From assembly GCA_963785075.1 (NCBI GenBank), contig CAWATW010000010.1, positions 310,001-374,000 on the forward strand: 64,000 nt of DNA, written 5' to 3'. The notes under the pieces were generated by a model. That model saw nothing but the letters and a program-made list of their open reading frames with translations, searched no databases and had not been told where the DNA came from. The translations under genes were made by a program, and so were the position numbers. Shown in pieces: positions 63,400 through 64,000 of this stretch (position 1 is its first letter; each line of letters opens with the position of its first letter). The stretch is from JAOUGY01 sp963785075 (GTDB lineage Bacteria; Actinomycetota; Acidimicrobiia; Spongiisociales; ZC4RG35).

Positions 63400-64000
63400 C
63401 AACCACCGTCGCTGCAGGGGGAAAGCCTGCGACCACCGCCAGCACCAAGATTCCGATCTACCTGACGGTGATCCTGGTCGCCACGCTGTGGACGATCCCG
63501 ACCTTGGGACTGCTGGTCAACTCGTTTCGCGAGCCGCGATCGATCCGGGGGACCGGATGGTGGACCGTGTTCGGAAGTCTGTTCGATGGCGCCACCTGGA
63601 CGCTCGACAACTACTCCCGTGTGCTCGACGAGGGCTTCGGCAACGCCTTCGCCAACACGCTCGCGGTGAGCATCCCGTCGGTGGTGATCCCGATCACCAT
63701 CGCCGCGTTCGCGGCCTACGCGTTCGCGTGGATGAAGTTCCCGGGACGGAACCTCCTTTTCGTGGTGGTCGTCGGCCTGATGGTGGTTCCGCTCCAGATG
63801 GCCCTGATCCCGATCCTTCGGGTCTACACGAGCTTCGAGCTCAACGGGACGTTCCCGGCGATCTGGCTGGCTCACGCCGGCTTCGGCATGCCGTTGGCCG
63901 TGTACCTGTTGAGGAACTACATGGGGTCGTTGCCCGGTTCGATCATCGAATCCGCCAACATCGACGGCGCTGATCACTTCGCCATCTTCTGGCGTCTGGT
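63396..64000 (+). CDS. sugar ABC permease, AglG/MalG type, 3' end cut by window
   Basis: The reading frame begins with ATG at 63396, inside the end of the preceding permease gene, and runs off the right edge after 201 codons. Spans at about 22-42, 85-110 and 115-140 and the start of the EAA loop (IIESANIDGADHFAIFWRL) at the edge identify a MalG/AglG-type permease. The LRNYMGSLPGSIIESA segment is typical. Confidence 0.9.
   Translation, partial: MTTTVAAGGKPATTASTKIPIYLTVILVATLWTIPTLGLLVNSFREPRSIRGTGWWTVFGSLFDGATWTLDNYSRVLDEGFGNAFANTLAVSIPSVVIPITIAAFAAYAFAWMKFPGRNLLFVVVVGLMVVPLQMALIPILRVYTSFELNGTFPAIWLAHAGFGMPLAVYLLRNYMGSLPGSIIESANIDGADHFAIFWRL

Overview
This is a dense, GC-rich, gene-packed chromosomal segment from a bacterium. 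An actinomycetote, most plausibly class Acidimicrobiia or a relative, fits best. That assignment is inference. It rests on frequent GTG starts and GTGA/ATGA gene overlaps, menaquinone genes, a SufE/rhodanese pair as in mycobacteria, Glu/Thr-rich linkers after lipoprotein signal peptides, and SLH repeats with FCPD and TRGQMAAFL motifs typical of that group. No rRNA, tRNA, CRISPR array, transposase or phage gene was seen.

Layout. 1-0.9 kb: the edge of a probable [NiFe]-hydrogenase locus (DUF6390-type protein, hypC). 0.9-3.4 kb: small genes and mannosyl-3-phosphoglycerate synthase. 3.5-7.9 kb: a DNA-repair unit, sbcD-sbcC followed by a NurA-like gene. 8-18 kb: housekeeping and accessory genes (AIM24 remnant, M24 peptidase, DMT transporter, MaoC, YdcF, gpsA, ychF, a PLP decarboxylase, a CPA2 antiporter with universal-stress-like domains). 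18-21.3 kb: a multi-hairpin intergenic region, a single-aptamer glycine riboswitch and gcvP. 21.4-30.1 kb: an acidic PH-like/zinc-knuckle protein, a gamma-carbonic anhydrase homologue, GDP-mannose pyrophosphorylase, a lipoprotein cytochrome c, menC-menD, and on the other strand murI-regulator-menF. 30-36 kb: SDR, sufE/sseA, a methyltransferase with malQ, and an AI-2E-type transporter. 36-42 kb: a peptide-type ABC transporter whose binding protein appears circularly permuted. 42-48 kb: an acyl-CoA metabolism group (CaiB/AMACR, acyl-CoA ligase, TetR, acyl-CoA dehydrogenase, SDR). 48-56.7 kb: EAL-HDOD protein, L,D-transpeptidase, 2-hydroxyacid dehydrogenase, thiN, phosphofructokinase, an ATP-grasp enzyme, a Nfu-like protein and a secreted SLH metalloprotease. 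56.6-58 kb: three genes broken by small indels. 58.3-64 kb: a DUF3179 lipoprotein, then a LacI-regulated sugar ABC transporter cut by the window end.

How they work together. GDP-mannose from the pyrophosphorylase could feed mannosyl-3-phosphoglycerate, the precursor of the solute mannosylglycerate. menF, menD and menC are three consecutive menaquinone steps. The 42-48 kb genes look like one lipid or branched-acid catabolic unit with its own TetR and a palindromic operator. The 59.6-64 kb genes look like an alpha-glucoside-type importer under a LacI repressor.

The most unusual item is the binding protein at 36106-37851. Its C-terminal 60 residues are what relatives carry at the N-terminus, and it starts where relatives are already about 60 residues into the fold. 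A second recurring pattern is a TANNNT box 6-8 nt before the start codon of at least 14 genes, which suggests widespread leaderless transcripts.
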